In this document: piece by piece, positions 5,863-12,654 of the stretch
Layout of the letters: each line of letters begins with the position of its first letter
How positions within the stretch are numbered: the first letter of the stretch is position 1
Virus record (IMG/VR): IMGVR_UViG_3300035698_006246
Coordinates: 1 to 33,999 of that record
From: a virus
Strand: one strand, 5' to 3'
Length of the DNA: 33,999 nt
Notes under the pieces: model-generated
The model's database searches: none
Told to the model about the DNA's origin: nothing
The model's input: only the letters and a program-made list of their open reading frames with translations
Made by a program: the position numbers and the translations under genes

Positions 5863-6741
5863 ATGCACTACACAAAACTATTCAACGAAATTTTAGATTC
5901 AACCATATGGAGCCGGCCAGATTATGTCAGGGTTGTATGGATAACCATGTTGGCTATGAGAAGTCAAAGGCATCAGGTCAGAGCATCGATTCCAGGTCTT
6001 GCGGCTAGGGCTCGTGTTTCAATGGAGCAATGTGAAGAGGCAATAAACCTATTCATGGCGCCAGACAAATACAGCCGAACAAAAGATCATGAGGGCCGTC
6101 GTATCCAAGAATGTGACGGAGGGTGGTTAATTCTTAATGCTGAGAAGTATCAAGCGTTGATGAGTTTAGAAGAGCGAAAATCGTATCAATCGTTATGGCA
6201 GAAAAACAAGCGCCTAGAAAGCAAGATAGCAGCCCTTTCTAGAAGCGACGACAGTTCGTCATCTTTGATGACTACCGTCGACGTTGACGACACAGTAGAG
6301 TATAGTAAAGTAAAGAACAGTAGAGTAAAGAAAAGTATAGTAAGTACTACTAACAACGATCGAGCTAATTCTACGTATTGGGCGACAGGGTTCGCCCGCT
6401 TCTGGGAAAAGTACCCAAAAAAGCGTGGAAAAGGCGCGGCTGAAAAACTTTGGTCAAAACTTCGACCTTCTCAAACGTTCACTGAACAAATCATTCGTTC
6501 TGTCGAAACTCATACAAAAAGTCCTGATTGGTTACGTGAGGGTGGGCAATTCATTCCTAACCCCTCAACGTGGTTAAACCAAAAACGCTGGGAAGATACT
6601 CCGGACCAGTCGATTGATCAGGCATTTAGATCAGGAGTATTTAAACACCAAAAGTCCAAATCTGAAGTTGAGTTAGCTATGGAAATGGTAGATCAGGAGA
6701 ATAATGGAAACGCAAAAGAAAATAATAGCCCTCTTGGGTAA
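5863..6741 (+). CDS. Phage replication initiator (winged-helix N-terminus, replisome organizer type)
   Basis: The 292-residue protein begins with a pattern typical of phage replication proteins: IWSRPDYVRVVWITMLAM, a SIPGLAARARVS helix-turn-helix stretch, PDKYSRTKDHEGRRI and GGWLILN. A low-complexity linker follows (about 120-165), then a C-terminal FWEKYPKKRGKGAAEKLW block and FIPNPSTWLNQKRWED, known from phage initiators that load the helicase. The linker DNA holds repeats that may be the replication origin. The ATG lacks a Shine-Dalgarno and sits at the predicted transcription start. The 3' end overlaps the next gene by 38 bases. Confidence 0.85.
   Translation: MHYTKLFNEILDSTIWSRPDYVRVVWITMLAMRSQRHQVRASIPGLAARARVSMEQCEEAINLFMAPDKYSRTKDHEGRRIQECDGGWLILNAEKYQALMSLEERKSYQSLWQKNKRLESKIAALSRSDDSSSSLMTTVDVDDTVEYSKVKNSRVKKSIVSTTNNDRANSTYWATGFARFWEKYPKKRGKGAAEKLWSKLRPSQTFTEQIIRSVETHTKSPDWLREGGQFIPNPSTWLNQKRWEDTPDQSIDQAFRSGVFKHQKSKSEVELAMEMVDQENNGNAKENNSPLG
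6247..6330 (+). other. Candidate replication origin inside the initiator gene
   Basis: The stretch holds an inverted repeat GACGA-CAGT-TCGTC (6247-6260), the half-sites CGTCGACG and TTGACGACA (6276-6292) shared with the operator before the gene, and then a purine-rich A/T tract with a direct repeat ACAGTAGAGTA (6292-6302 and 6317-6327) and several AGTAAAG copies. Binding sites beside an easily melted tract within the initiator gene is the lambda-type layout. The encoded linker is low-complexity, as expected if DNA function constrains it. Confidence 0.55.
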
Positions 6742-7207
6742 GGTAGCAAAGATAACTAAAGGGGATACGGATGCCGAGACGTTTAAACTTATGGCACAGG
6801 TTCTACAAAAACATGGGTATGAGGCTGTAGAAAATGCTGCTGTCAAAGGTTTAGAGAAGTGGACCTTCTTCCCAACAGTTGCTGAGATCGTTGAGATACT
6901 TAAACCTAGTCATAAGGTTCAGGCCAACGATTCGTTTCAACGCGCCTTAGAGCACGTTAAACGCTTTGGGAGTCAAAAAGCGATGAATGGCCTTACTAGG
7001 GTAGAGCAAGTCGCTCTCAAGTCAATTGGTGGACTCTCTGGCATAGGTATGTGTACGTCGGATGAAGTTAAATGGAAGCGTAAAGAATATTTAGATCTCT
7101 ATGAGTCTTATGCCGACACACCTGGTTATGAGGATGATTCTAAACAGATCACCGATGGCCAAGCAAAGAAGTTCTTGAATAAACTTGATGTTCAAATCGG
7201 AACATGA
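6704..7207 (+). CDS. Probable helicase loader or loader-like replication protein
   Basis: The 167-residue protein follows the initiator with AGGAG before its ATG. Its first 65 residues (ALLGKVAKITKGDTDAETFK and later KWTFFPTVAEIVEIL) resemble the helical N-terminal domain of G39P-type loaders, where acidic-threonine and FPT-x-x-EI patterns recur. The C-terminal half is charged and helical, without Walker motifs, so it is not a DnaC-type ATPase. Context supports a partner for the host replicative helicase. The assignment is inference. Confidence 0.6.
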   Translation: METQKKIIALLGKVAKITKGDTDAETFKLMAQVLQKHGYEAVENAAVKGLEKWTFFPTVAEIVEILKPSHKVQANDSFQRALEHVKRFGSQKAMNGLTRVEQVALKSIGGLSGIGMCTSDEVKWKRKEYLDLYESYADTPGYEDDSKQITDGQAKKFLNKLDVQIGT

Positions 7208-7220
7208 TAGCATAGTGCTA
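7185..7220 (+). promoter_or_regulatory. Promoter and operator in front of the Cro-like gene
   Basis: TTGATG (7185-7190) is 17 bases from TAGCAT (7208-7213), which is the left half of the dyad TAGCATAGTGCTA (7208-7220). The expected start point is at or next to ATG 7222 and no Shine-Dalgarno exists. The 13-bp dyad is identical to the one at 2958-2970. Its position suggests autoregulation by the downstream protein. Confidence 0.6.
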
Positions 7221-7221
7221 T

Positions 7222-7434
7222 ATGACTGGTAAAGAATTAAGAGATATAAGAGAAGCCCTAGGTATCAAATCAATGAAGATGCTTGGGAGCATAACAGGCT
7301 ATAGTTATAGCCAGATTCAGAGAATGGAAACTGGTAAACAAAAAGTTTCAAAAAAGGTAGAAAATCATATCACTATGCTACATAATGATAATGTGGTAAT
7401 AATCACAAAAAAAAACCCTACCGGTGAAAGATAG
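7222..7434 (+). CDS. Cro/C1-type helix-turn-helix repressor
   Basis: The 70-residue product is almost entirely one helix-turn-helix domain of the XRE/Cro group. The pattern KSMKMLGSITGYSYSQIQRM and ETGKQKVS (about 16-45) matches the scaffold and recognition helices followed by the usual ERGK-like turn. There is no additional domain and no cleavage site, so it is Cro-like rather than a full CI-type repressor. It is the only recognised DNA-binding regulator and has the recurrent dyad at its own start, making it the best candidate to bind all seven copies. A hairpin overlaps its 3' end. Confidence 0.85.
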   Translation: MTGKELRDIREALGIKSMKMLGSITGYSYSQIQRMETGKQKVSKKVENHITMLHNDNVVIITKKNPTGER

Positions 7435-7440
7435 GGCTTT
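7411..7440. terminator. Hairpin terminator at the end of the repressor gene
   Basis: CCCTA (7416-7420) and TAGGG (7432-7436) form a stem with an 11-base loop. On the minus strand it is followed by a run of nine T, a good intrinsic terminator, while on the plus strand only a short CTTTAAAT follows. It probably separates the repressor gene from recT and may work in both directions. Confidence 0.55.
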
Positions 7441-7458
7441 AAATCAAAAAGGTTAAGC

Positions 7459-7487
7459 TTGGTGAAAGACTTATTTAAAACTACAAA
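7459..7487 (+). promoter_or_regulatory. Weak candidate promoter before recT
   Basis: TTGGTG (7459-7464) and TACAAA (7482-7487) are 17 bases apart in the 102-base gap before the recT start. There is no dyad operator here. The match is modest and is supported mainly by the terminator-like hairpin just upstream, which implies that a new transcript starts. Confidence 0.3.
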
Positions 7488-7536
7488 TTGAGTATGTCTG
7501 AATCTCGCTTTGCCGTCAAGCAAAGGAGAAATGTTT

Positions 7537-8415
7537 GTGAATCAAGTACAAAAAAGGAAAGACGACGTATCTCGTTTTTTCAACGAACAATCTGTTCAGG
7601 ATAAGTTAAACGCTTACTTCGAGAACAACGAAAACAAAATCGAAAAATTCAAATCAACCATGACTATGTTGTCCATGGAGCAGGACTTTCAGAAGTGGAA
7701 GCCGATGAGTATTATGGCGTGTGGTATTCAAGCTGCGCAGATAGGTCTCAGCCCACAGAAGAGTCTTGGTTTAGTATATTTCGTTGCCTATAAAGGGCAG
7801 TTGGAATTGACCGTTGGATACAAGGGTTGGCAGGCATTGCTTGAGCGATCTGGCAAAGCGGTAAAGTCCTTCCCTGTATACAAATGCGATGAGTTCTCAA
7901 TGGAAGTCAAAGGGTTTGAAGAGATTGTTTCTTTAAAACCTAACTACGACGAACACAACGAAGGGGATGTCACTTGGGTAGATGAAAATCTACGGGGTAT
8001 ATTGGTTGCGATCAAGGATACGAGCAATGGTATTGTTTACAACAAATTCGTTCACAAGGCGAAACTCGATCAACTCAAAGGCCAGAGCCCAAGCGTGAAG
8101 AAACAAAGGTTCTCTCCCTGGACTCATTTTGCACTTGAGATGTTCATGGCAAAAGCTATCAAATACGTGATAAGTAAAACGGCCATGGATGAGAAAGTCT
8201 CACTCGCTGTCAAGATTGAGGATGAGCTGGAAATAAAACAACAGGGGCATTTAAACAAAAGAGGGTCACTCGTCGCACAACAAATCGCGCAGGAAATTCC
8301 TCAAATTGAACAAGGAGAAGAAAATGGAAACACAGTTACCGACGGAAGCCAACTTACCACAGAAGACCAATACCCAGTTGAAGACGAATCACAAGCCGAG
8401 CCCGAACTGCCCTGA
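7537..8415 (+). CDS. recT: RecT-family single-strand annealing protein
   Basis: The protein has the RecT family pattern: NQVQKRKDDVSRFFNEQ at the start, WKPMSIMACGIQAAQIGLSP, the YFVAYKGQLELTVGYKGW core strand region, and TAMDEK near the end. RecT anneals complementary single strands, working with an exonuclease that resects ends. GTG 7537 is chosen because AAAGGAG (7522-7528) is at normal distance; ATG 7531 is too close to it. The C-terminal tail is acidic and Gln-rich. It overlaps the exonuclease gene by 92 bases. Confidence 0.9.
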   Translation: MNQVQKRKDDVSRFFNEQSVQDKLNAYFENNENKIEKFKSTMTMLSMEQDFQKWKPMSIMACGIQAAQIGLSPQKSLGLVYFVAYKGQLELTVGYKGWQALLERSGKAVKSFPVYKCDEFSMEVKGFEEIVSLKPNYDEHNEGDVTWVDENLRGILVAIKDTSNGIVYNKFVHKAKLDQLKGQSPSVKKQRFSPWTHFALEMFMAKAIKYVISKTAMDEKVSLAVKIEDELEIKQQGHLNKRGSLVAQQIAQEIPQIEQGEENGNTVTDGSQLTTEDQYPVEDESQAEPELP

Positions 8416-9334
8416 ATCTGAATATAGATCACATCCAGCTCTTGGATCCACAGATGTCAAAACAATTTTAAGTAATGCGAAGAAGTTTAATGCAATTCGT
8501 ACAGGCGAACACCAAGAGAACAAAGATGCCTTTAGAACAGGTAGAGCTTTTCATAGCCTCCTTTTAGAGCCTGAACGCTTTTTTGAGGATAATGTTGTCA
8601 CGAAAGTCAATTCAGATCGCCTCTCTGGGATCTTTGAAAGAAACAATTATGTCGTGGCACCATGTAAGGGGAAGACTGCTAAAGTGTACAAAGATTTGGT
8701 GGAGCAGCACCCGGACAAGGATGTTGTAATTGAGCCAGATGCTAGCCGGATGGAATTCATGAAGGAGCACGCAGGGAAGACTTTCATCAGCCCTGACGAG
8801 ATGGAAGTTGTCGAAAGCCTTGTGGTTAAGATTCAAAACTTACAAGGCATGTCTAGGTACCTGAAGGAGGGGACTAGGGAGCAATCGTTCTTCGGTGAGA
8901 TTGAGGGCGTTCCTGTGAAGTGTAGAATAGATCTATTTGTCAAATCCAAGGATTCGGACCAGGTTATCATTTTTGATCCAAAGAGTACTGCTAAGGAAAA
9001 TACACCTGAGGTGTTTGTAAAAAGCTCCGCCAACTTTTCTTACTACATTCAAGAGTGGCTTTATACTGAGATTCTTAAACAAAATGGGTTTGATGTGAAG
9101 GATTATATCTTTATTCAAGCAAGCTCTTTGCCTTACAGTGGAGCTAGTTACTACAAACACGACTATATCGCTATGGAACGAGCTGAGGAAGAAGTGAAAC
9201 GGGCCTTACAGAAGTATAAATTTTGTAAAGAAACCGGCAAATGGTCAGAAGATAAGTTTGATTTCAACGAAAACAAGTTTGAAATAGTGAACGAAATACA
9301 GTTACCCAACTACATTTTTTATCGAAATGAATAG
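8324..9334 (+). CDS. recE: RecE-like / exodeoxyribonuclease VIII-type nuclease
   Basis: The 336-residue protein has the marks of the PDDEXK exonuclease group paired with RecT. They include STDVKTILSNAKKF, TGRAFHSLLLEPERF, CRIDLF, the active-site Asp and Lys in IFDPKS, and a Gln/Tyr helix (YIQEWLYTEIL). Such enzymes resect double-stranded ends and leave strands for RecT. ATG 8324 is preceded by AAGGAG at six bases; the upstream in-frame TTG 8306 is ignored. The gene follows recT, the reverse of the Rac order. It is the length of the nuclease domain alone. Confidence 0.85.
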   Translation: METQLPTEANLPQKTNTQLKTNHKPSPNCPESEYRSHPALGSTDVKTILSNAKKFNAIRTGEHQENKDAFRTGRAFHSLLLEPERFFEDNVVTKVNSDRLSGIFERNNYVVAPCKGKTAKVYKDLVEQHPDKDVVIEPDASRMEFMKEHAGKTFISPDEMEVVESLVVKIQNLQGMSRYLKEGTREQSFFGEIEGVPVKCRIDLFVKSKDSDQVIIFDPKSTAKENTPEVFVKSSANFSYYIQEWLYTEILKQNGFDVKDYIFIQASSLPYSGASYYKHDYIAMERAEEEVKRALQKYKFCKETGKWSEDKFDFNENKFEIVNEIQLPNYIFYRNE

Positions 9335-9342
9335 ATATTTGT

Positions 9343-9372
9343 TTGACATTCAATGTAGCATCATGCTACAAT
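9343..9372 (+). promoter_or_regulatory. Promoter with dyad operator, duplicate of the one at 2147
   Basis: TTGACA (9343-9348, perfect) and TACAAT (9367-9372) are 18 bases apart with TAGCATCATGCTA (9356-9368) overlapping the -10. The region from -35 to about 15 bases past the ATG closely matches 2147-2200, showing a duplicated control cassette. The expected transcription start is ATG 9379. Confidence 0.85.
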
Positions 9373-9378
9373 ATAAGA

Positions 9379-9594
9379 ATGGATACACGAAAAGAAATAA
9401 AACAAAAAATTAAAGGCCTTGAGGAGCGTATCATATGTTTCCGAGAGAATATGAATAATCCCATGCTGAGCACATTCTACGTTCAGTGTTACAAACAGGA
9501 CATTGATCGCACAGTTGGTCAAATCCTTAAACTTGTATATGTCGACCCAGCAAAGCCAAAGGCTATATGTCTTACTAGAGGGGTGATCGTATGA
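9379..9594 (+). CDS. Hypothetical small helical protein from a leaderless start
   Basis: The 71-residue protein starts MDTRKEIKQKIKGLEERI and is probably a helical hairpin. ATG 9379 lies seven bases after the -10 box, so the mRNA should begin at the start codon; an upstream in-frame codon at 9343 would be inside the promoter. No family is recognised. The stop overlaps the ATG of the lipoprotein gene. Confidence 0.65.
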   Translation: MDTRKEIKQKIKGLEERIICFRENMNNPMLSTFYVQCYKQDIDRTVGQILKLVYVDPAKPKAICLTRGVIV

Positions 9595-10073
9595 AAAAGC
9601 TATTCCCAATCCTAGTATTAACCATGCTTTTAGGTGCTTGTGGCAGCGATTCTAGCAACTTTGATGTAGCTCCGGAAGACGAGCCTATCGGACTTGGTAA
9701 GATGTACACGCTACATGATCAAGCTATTGCCTACCTTACTGACTGTACATACTTGAAAGACAATTATCCTGAAGGTGTAGAGCACATTAAGCAGGTTGAG
9801 TTGACGATCAAATGGTACCGGGAAGATGGAAACGGAAGTTGCGCAAATGCCAATGTGGATGGAAGTATCTTCTATAACGCCGACCCCCAATGCCAATGGG
9901 AAAAGAACAAGTGGAAGGTTGGTATCCTTCATGAGTTGGCACATGTCGCCGGCTTAACACATGGCGATTATACCAAAACAACATCAGACGAATACATACA
10001 TTTTTTATGGGAGCTAGAGCAGTGCAATGCTTACCCATACGGTCTTGTAATTCAAACACCATGGTGGGAGTAA
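9591..10073 (+). CDS. Lipoprotein with metzincin-type zinc protease motif
   Basis: The 160-residue product begins with a lipoprotein signal ending LGAC (Cys17), so it should be lipidated and face the periplasm or outer membrane. HELAHVAGLTHGD (residues 114-126) matches HExxHxxGxxHxD: His114, His118 and His124 as zinc ligands and Glu115 as general base. Further cysteines suggest disulfides. A Met-turn after the motif is not evident. It lies in the operon of the strong operator-controlled promoter at 9343, far from the lysis genes, so early expression and an envelope function such as exclusion of rival phage are plausible inferences. Confidence 0.75.
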   Translation: MKKLFPILVLTMLLGACGSDSSNFDVAPEDEPIGLGKMYTLHDQAIAYLTDCTYLKDNYPEGVEHIKQVELTIKWYREDGNGSCANANVDGSIFYNADPQCQWEKNKWKVGILHELAHVAGLTHGDYTKTTSDEYIHFLWELEQCNAYPYGLVIQTPWWE

Positions 10074-10076
10074 AAT

Positions 10077-10292
10077 ATGACAAAAGTAAACATGAATAAA
10101 CAGTATTTAGGTGAAGATATCTTTGTTGAACATGACGGATATAATTTTATCCTGACAAGGGAAACAGAGGTTCATACCAGGGAAACTATTATTCTAGAGC
10201 CTTATATGGTGAACTTCCTCAAGGACTTTGTGGACAAGAGACACCAAGAAAAGGATCGAGAAGACTACAAAAAGCAAGGGGTGTTCAAATGA
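10077..10292 (+). CDS. Hypothetical small protein
   Basis: The 71-residue protein has an N-terminal beta-rich half (KQYLGEDIFVEHDGYNFILT) and a charged helical end. No family is recognised. It starts three bases after the lipoprotein stop, with GGGAG upstream, and its stop overlaps the next ATG, so it belongs to the same operon. Confidence 0.65.
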   Translation: MTKVNMNKQYLGEDIFVEHDGYNFILTRETEVHTRETIILEPYMVNFLKDFVDKRHQEKDREDYKKQGVFK

Positions 10293-10459
10293 GAGGTTTT
10301 ATAAAAATAGGTAAGGTTTATGAAGTTGATGCAGATACGTTTGAAGGTATGGCGCGCCAGCTCGCAGAAGCTAAGGAAATAATCAAAGACCTGGGCACAG
10401 AAGAATCACATGACTGGATGAGCACAAAATTTAGTGATCCTAAAGGTGAGAAGCATTGA
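10289..10459 (+). CDS. Hypothetical 56-residue protein
   Basis: ATG 10289 overlaps the upstream TGA. The frame reads MRGFIKIGKVYEVDADTF, then an alanine/glutamate-rich helix and the ending SDPKGEKH before TGA 10457-10459, where the next gene starts by overlap. Tight coupling on both sides and a natural amino-acid composition support it as a real gene despite its size. Function unknown. Confidence 0.6.
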   Translation: MRGFIKIGKVYEVDADTFEGMARQLAEAKEIIKDLGTEESHDWMSTKFSDPKGEKH

Positions 10460-10749
10460 CCGGTGTATGGGTATTTACTGTAGGAATCTTATTTTTTGTT
10501 TATGGATGTTTAGGTAAATTTCTTAAAAAAAATTACAAAAGAAAAATAACAGCCATTCCTTGTCCACATAAAGCTGCTTACGATATTTATGTAAAAACCT
10601 TAATTGATATAGCGGGTGGGCAAACCATGTGGCACAAAGAATATTGGACATGGGAGACTGTTAGATACTTAGGTGTGCCATGGCAAGAGTATGATGGCTG
10701 GATGAAAGGGGAAGTTAATATATCCCAGTACCTAGATAAGGAGTTTTAA
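10456..10749 (+). CDS. Small membrane protein
   Basis: The 97-residue protein has an N-terminal membrane segment (about residues 3-20), a basic cluster KKNYKRK and a soluble, Trp-rich end (TMWHKEYWTWETV). This gives an inner-membrane anchor with a cytoplasmic domain by the positive-inside rule. TTG 10456 is the likely start; it overlaps the preceding stop, and GGTGAG lies upstream. No family is recognised. Confidence 0.6.
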   Translation: MTGVWVFTVGILFFVYGCLGKFLKKNYKRKITAIPCPHKAAYDIYVKTLIDIAGGQTMWHKEYWTWETVRYLGVPWQEYDGWMKGEVNISQYLDKEF

Positions 10750-10751
10750 TC

Positions 10752-11228
10752 ATGAACACCGACGAAGCACAGAAATTAATTGAGGATGACATTCTTAAAA
10801 ATAAAATCATGTCTCTTGCGGATAAGTGGTCAACGCAACTTCTCGACGCAGAAGGTTATGTAAATTCAGATTATATGAATGCTTCGGATATAATGGAAAA
10901 AGCCCTCTTAGAATCCATGGCCTTAAAGAGTGAGATCTTTACACAAGGAGGAAGGACCAAGATGAACTGGATAAGTGTTAAAGATGGGTTGCCAGAAACC
11001 GGGGAAAAAGTAGTCGTGTGGGTTAAGCCTGGTTGCAGAGGGTATTGGAGTAGCGCCGTTTACAGAGAAGATAAAGAATATAAGTGGGTTGAAAGTGATT
11101 ATGATCGCACTCGCGATAGTATATATGATTTTTTTATACACGATTACAATATTACTCACTGGTGTGAAATAACCCCACCGAAAGAAGATGACCCCCAAGA
11201 ACAACACGATACTAGGAATGGTGATTGA
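10752..11228 (+). CDS. DUF551-domain protein
   Basis: The C-terminal part of this 158-residue protein, from MNWISVKDGLPETGEKVVVW to ITHWCEITPP (about residues 71-142), is a DUF551 domain, a small beta-rich domain frequent in enterobacterial-type phages and of unknown function. The first 70 residues form a helical extension. An internal ATG at 10962 with AGGAGG upstream could make the DUF551 part alone. TAAGGAG precedes the main ATG. Confidence 0.8.
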   Translation: MNTDEAQKLIEDDILKNKIMSLADKWSTQLLDAEGYVNSDYMNASDIMEKALLESMALKSEIFTQGGRTKMNWISVKDGLPETGEKVVVWVKPGCRGYWSSAVYREDKEYKWVESDYDRTRDSIYDFFIHDYNITHWCEITPPKEDDPQEQHDTRNGD

Positions 11229-11261
11229 TATGACCAATAAAGAGAGAGTAGAGTTAGTGAA

Positions 11262-11390
11262 ATGAACGTTAGCCCCAAAGGAGAAATTGATATTGGTACA
11301 ATTATAGTTACCTTATTATGCTTTGCCCCATTCGGTATATGGAAGGTTGTTGACATAATTATTTGGGTAATAAATCATGTGGAATGGTGA
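11262..11390 (+). CDS. 42-residue membrane peptide
   Basis: ATG 11262 overlaps the stop of an 11-codon frame (11230-11265). The product starts MNVSPKGEIDIGTIIVTLL and is mostly one or two hydrophobic segments, ending INHVEW. A protein this hydrophobic in a dense early operon is likely translated, but no homologue is recognised. Confidence 0.45.
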   Translation: MNVSPKGEIDIGTIIVTLLCFAPFGIWKVVDIIIWVINHVEW

Positions 11391-11442
11391 TTGATGCAAT
11401 TAAATTAGATGGTGGAGCATGAGCCATCAAGGAGGGGACTAT

Positions 11443-11661
11443 ATGAGAATCGACCAGATGATGGAAGAGAGTAGATATTTGGAACTTATTCAAAAAGAAA
11501 AGAAGTTGGAAAAAGTGAGTGCCCACTTCAAAGAACTTAAAATAACCCAAAGACAGTATTGGACTGCTAAAGATCCTGCCTATTGGGAATTGTGCTTACG
11601 TAGAGATGAATTGTTTATGGAGGCTGAAGAGGTGTTGGACATAATAGAGGGTAAAGAATGA
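11443..11661 (+). CDS. Hypothetical helical protein
   Basis: This is 72 residues from ATG 11443, chosen because AAGGAGGGG lies eight bases before it; the upstream ATG 11419 has no such site. The product is a charged, probably coiled-coil protein with a Trp/Tyr patch (QYWTAKDPAYWEL). Unknown function. The stop overlaps the next ATG. Confidence 0.6.
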   Translation: MRIDQMMEESRYLELIQKEKKLEKVSAHFKELKITQRQYWTAKDPAYWELCLRRDELFMEAEEVLDIIEGKE

Positions 11662-11843
11662 AAAAAGTATGGACCCATACCAACCATCTCAAGTGGCATT
11701 TAAGATTTCTTTTATGGTTCAAGCGGCCTGTTGTAGGGGTTGGCCTTGGCGACAATAACGAATGGGAAACTTTGATTGTAGGGAAGATGCTTTTCAATAC
11801 CTTCTATATTATCGAAGAAAGAGTTCGTGCCAAAAAGTTCTAA
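11658..11843 (+). CDS. Hypothetical small basic protein
   Basis: The 61-residue protein is rich in Trp, Phe, Arg and Lys, with WHLRFLLWFKRP near the N-terminus, suggesting membrane-surface association. It is coupled to the upstream gene by ATGA. No family is recognised. Confidence 0.55.
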   Translation: MKKVWTHTNHLKWHLRFLLWFKRPVVGVGLGDNNEWETLIVGKMLFNTFYIIEERVRAKKF

Positions 11844-11844
11844 G

Positions 11845-11873
11845 TTGCCATAACGGCCGCACTATGCTACACC
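11845..11873 (+). promoter_or_regulatory. Promoter with a half-degenerate dyad operator
   Basis: TTGCCA (11845-11850) and TACACC (11868-11873) are 17 bases apart. The dyad CCGCACTATGCTA (11857-11869) keeps an intact right half but only part of the left half, suggesting weaker repression. The predicted start is at ATG 11881, again without a Shine-Dalgarno. Confidence 0.55.
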
Positions 11874-11880
11874 TATATGC

Positions 11881-12174
11881 ATGAAAGAATTAAGACTAGG
11901 TAAGGAATTACACTGTGAAGACTGTATATTTTTTGACAACACCGACGAAGAATTTGCAGACGAAAACGGATACTGTAGAAAAAATCCCCCCATTGAGAGT
12001 TCTATATATGGCTGGCCTGTTGTAGATAAACATATTGATTGGTGTGGAGGCTACGCCCTCAACCATAAATTAAGATCAGAGCTTGAAGAGGGGGCGATCG
12101 AGGTGGTGAAGGACATGTTCAAGGAAGACTGTGATGATCCTGACTGCAATGAACACAAGGGGACAAAGCATTGA
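11881..12174 (+). CDS. Cysteine-rich, probably metal-binding protein
   Basis: The 97-residue product has CEDC (residues 12-15), GYCRKNPP and DWCGGY, a four-cysteine arrangement seen in small phage and prophage proteins and probably a zinc- or iron-binding fold. The acidic tail has two more cysteines. The start is probably leaderless behind the promoter at 11845. The stop overlaps the RusA start. Confidence 0.65.
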   Translation: MKELRLGKELHCEDCIFFDNTDEEFADENGYCRKNPPIESSIYGWPVVDKHIDWCGGYALNHKLRSELEEGAIEVVKDMFKEDCDDPDCNEHKGTKH

Positions 12175-12533
12175 GTTATACCCTAAGTTTTCCACAACCT
12201 CCAAGCTCGAATCGCATGTGGCGTTCGGTCGGCGGTTTAAAGGCAAGGCACTATAGAAGCCCTCTTTATGAGACTTTTTGTGCGGCTGTTGGCTGGGAAT
12301 GTAAAGCCCGTAAGGTCAAGAAGATCGAAGGAGAGATTCATGTTGATATTATTTGGTACAGGGCCAAACGAATTGGGGATGCTGACAATCGAATCAAGCC
12401 TATACTAGATGCCCTTCAAGGATTTGCTTACAAGGATGATAAACAGGTCATAAAAGTGTGTATCGAGAAAATAGATGGGCACGAGAAGAAAGGTACAGTG
12501 CAGGTTAAAATAGAACAACATGTTGGGGGATAG
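12171..12533 (+). CDS. rusA: RusA-type Holliday junction resolvase
   Basis: The 120-residue length and motifs fit RusA: PPSSNRMWR near the start, and RIGDADNRIKPILDALQGFAYKDDKQV, which carries the acidic active-site residues. RusA dimers cut four-way DNA junctions made by recombination, fitting the RecT/RecE pair. The TTG start overlaps the preceding stop. The last ten bases, including the stop, are also the first bases of the tRNA gene. Confidence 0.92.
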   Translation: MSYTLSFPQPPSSNRMWRSVGGLKARHYRSPLYETFCAAVGWECKARKVKKIEGEIHVDIIWYRAKRIGDADNRIKPILDALQGFAYKDDKQVIKVCIEKIDGHEKKGTVQVKIEQHVGG

Positions 12534-12597
12534 TGTAGCGGTAGCACACGAGGTTTTGGGTCTCGTATCCCAGGTTCGAATCCCGGTCCCCCAGCCA
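12524..12597 (+). tRNA. tRNA-Gln (anticodon UUG)
   Basis: A complete cloverleaf can be drawn: acceptor TGGGGGA with TCCCCCA, D-stem GTGT with GCAC around a loop containing GG, anticodon stem CGAGG with TCTCG around TTTTGGG (anticodon TTG), and T-loop TTCGAAT. Discriminator G and an encoded CCA follow. The T-stem has one A-C mismatch. The U1-A72 pair and the G73 end are features of bacterial glutamine tRNAs. It overlaps the rusA stop. Confidence 0.93.
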
Positions 12598-12600
12598 ACC

Positions 12601-12630
12601 TAACAGATAGATATGAGACGTAATCTCATA
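12601..12630 (+). promoter_or_regulatory. TAACAGATA motif, copy 2, with hairpin
   Basis: The core spans 12601-12609, three bases after the tRNA. It is the only copy not overlapping a stop codon. A perfect 7-bp hairpin, TATGAGA-CGTAA-TCTCATA, follows at 12612-12630. It stands at the boundary between the early accessory genes and the block leading into packaging. Confidence 0.55.
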
Positions 12631-12654
12631 ACCAACTGGAAGGAATAAAAGAAA

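Noticed and set aside
6292-6345. CRISPR-like array
   Set aside because: Only two 11-base repeats with a short gap, inside a gene; they fit an origin, not an array. No cas genes are present.
9808-10083. Minus-strand frame opposite the lipoprotein gene
   Set aside because: The plus strand has a lipobox and a zinc motif; the minus frame has nothing recognisable.
12524-12597. Integration site (attP) in the tRNA
   Set aside because: The tRNA is complete and no integrase is recognised, so an attachment role has no support here.
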